64,000 nucleotides of DNA from an uncultured Pseudomonadales bacterium (GTDB lineage: Bacteria > Pseudomonadota > Gammaproteobacteria > Pseudomonadales > Azotimanducaceae). Shown piece after piece: positions 63,373 to 64,000 of this stretch. The notes under the pieces are model-generated. The model was not told where the DNA came from and searched no databases. It saw nothing but the letters and a program-made list of their open reading frames with translations. How positions within the stretch are numbered: position 1 is the stretch's first letter; the number at the start of each line of letters is the position of its first letter. The stretch spans positions 1 to 64,000 of the forward strand of contig OY282430.1 in the NCBI GenBank assembly GCA_958296025.1, given 5' to 3'. The translations under genes and the position numbers were made by a program.

Positions 63373-64000
63373 TCAATCCGCTTCGTCCACCGGGCGCACC
63401 TTACCGCCCACCAACAGCCCCCAAATCAAGACCACCAAAGCGAACAGGCCGAAGGTGATGAAGGGCGCAGCCTCCCGCCAAGCATCAAAGAGGATGCCGC
63501 CCACCTTGCTGGCCACCAGAATGCCCACCGCGCCGAATAGGTTGAACACGCCGATCACGGCGCCGCGAATGCGCCGTGGGGACTGCTGCGCAATCAGCAC
63601 CGAACTGGTGACGATGCAGCCCACCTCCGACATGCCGATGAGCACCCCGCACAGGATCATGCCGATGCCGAAGGGGTTGTCAACGAACCAGGTGCCGCCG
63701 TAGCCGAGGAAGGCCAGCGCCAAGGTGAGGTTCAGGGCGCGCACCCGGTTTATGCGATCGGTCAGCAATCCGAACAGCGGGGCGCTAAGCAGGGCTGCGG
63801 TCTGGGTGATGGCGATTATGAGGCCGGCTTGGGCCATGGCTTCCGCCCGACTCATGCCCAGCTCCAGGGTGCCGTAGTTGGCCAGCCATAGGGTGAAGAA
63901 GGTGCCGACGATGGCGAGGTTGCCCCTAGCGACGAAGGAGGCGCCATAAGCCAAGGCGATGCCGCGGTTCTTGGCCGCCAACAAGCCGTCCCGGGCCTGC
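63373..64000 (-). CDS. MFS transporter, N-terminus outside the window
   Basis: The reading frame is open to the right edge (five codons precede the apparent TTG at 63982-63984). The visible 209 residues hold about six membrane segments, with loop RINRVRALNLTLALAF after a segment and SPRRIRGAVIGVFNLFGAVGILV, as in drug- or metabolite-type major facilitators. This is the C-terminal half of a roughly 400-residue protein. Substrate unknown. Confidence 0.8.
   Translation of the reverse strand, partial: QARDGLLAAKNRGIALAYGASFVARGNLAIVGTFFTLWLANYGTLELGMSRAEAMAQAGLIIAITQTAALLSAPLFGLLTDRINRVRALNLTLALAFLGYGGTWFVDNPFGIGMILCGVLIGMSEVGCIVTSSVLIAQQSPRRIRGAVIGVFNLFGAVGILVASKVGGILFDAWREAAPFITFGLFALVVLIWGLLVGGKVRPVDEAD

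Overview
The window reads as one contig of a high-GC proteobacterium, probably an uncultured heterotrophic gammaproteobacterium. The grounds are four large TonB-dependent receptors, class III CoA-transferases, Tat- and Sec-exported periplasmic enzymes, and IclR/GntR regulators. The exact class is an inference. I found no rRNA, tRNA or CRISPR array. Most genes are GC-rich. Two stretches (about 22.1-23.6 kb and 33.7-37.9 kb) are clearly more AT-rich and look acquired.

Layout. 0-6.5 kb: methyltransferase, a PuuE/NodB-type hydrolase, an IclR regulator with two matching 15-bp operator-like palindromes, an M24 peptidase-like protein, an SDR and a beta-hydroxyacid dehydrogenase. 6.7-17.2 kb: a Baeyer-Villiger-type monooxygenase, a periplasmic module (Tat-exported FAD amine oxidase, diheme cytochrome c, exported RidA), then two TonB receptors. 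17.3-20.8 kb: two more PuuE/NodB-like proteins and an isochorismatase-family amidase, divergent from a GntR/UTRA regulator. 20.9-23.6 kb: an Rpn-type nuclease and a restriction-modification pair. 23.8-31.3 kb: HMG-CoA-lyase-like enzyme, two CaiB/BaiF CoA-transferases, TonB receptor, SDR. 32.3-38.7 kb: a decayed BREX island (pglX, pglZ and brxL remnants in canonical order) carrying an apparently intact PHP-ATPase plus AlbA_2 gene pair. 38.9-53.6 kb: maleate-isomerase-like enzyme, SDR, second HMG-CoA-lyase-like enzyme and TonB receptor, two PucC/BCD-type tetrapyrrole transporters, a methyltransferase, a pheophorbide-oxygenase-like Rieske enzyme, a homologue of plant red chlorophyll catabolite reductase (RCCR), a hydrolase, an internally duplicated protein and a second maleate-isomerase-like enzyme. 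53.7-64 kb: an exported hydrolase, a polyamine-type ABC importer, a membrane protein, a DUF3604 protein, a GST and an MFS fragment.

Main interpretation. A divergent promoter at 49.5 kb separates a Rieske oxygenase from an RCCR homologue. These are the counterparts of the two enzymes that open and reduce the chlorophyll macrocycle in plants. The same strand as the Rieske gene carries two transporters of the family that otherwise handles (bacterio)chlorophyll. A palindrome, TGATATATCA with AT-rich flanks, recurs at five promoters. It precedes the isochorismatase/imidase-like operon (next to the GntR gene), the lyase and CoA-transferase operons, both paralogous TonB receptor operons and, in degenerate form, the Rieske/RCCR promoter. 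The gene set (imidase-like, amidase, maleate-isomerase-like, CoA-transferase, lyase) would suit breakdown of maleimides released from a cleaved tetrapyrrole. I therefore propose a chlorophyll or tetrapyrrole uptake-and-catabolism regulon. The family assignments come from reading the sequence. The pathway is inference.
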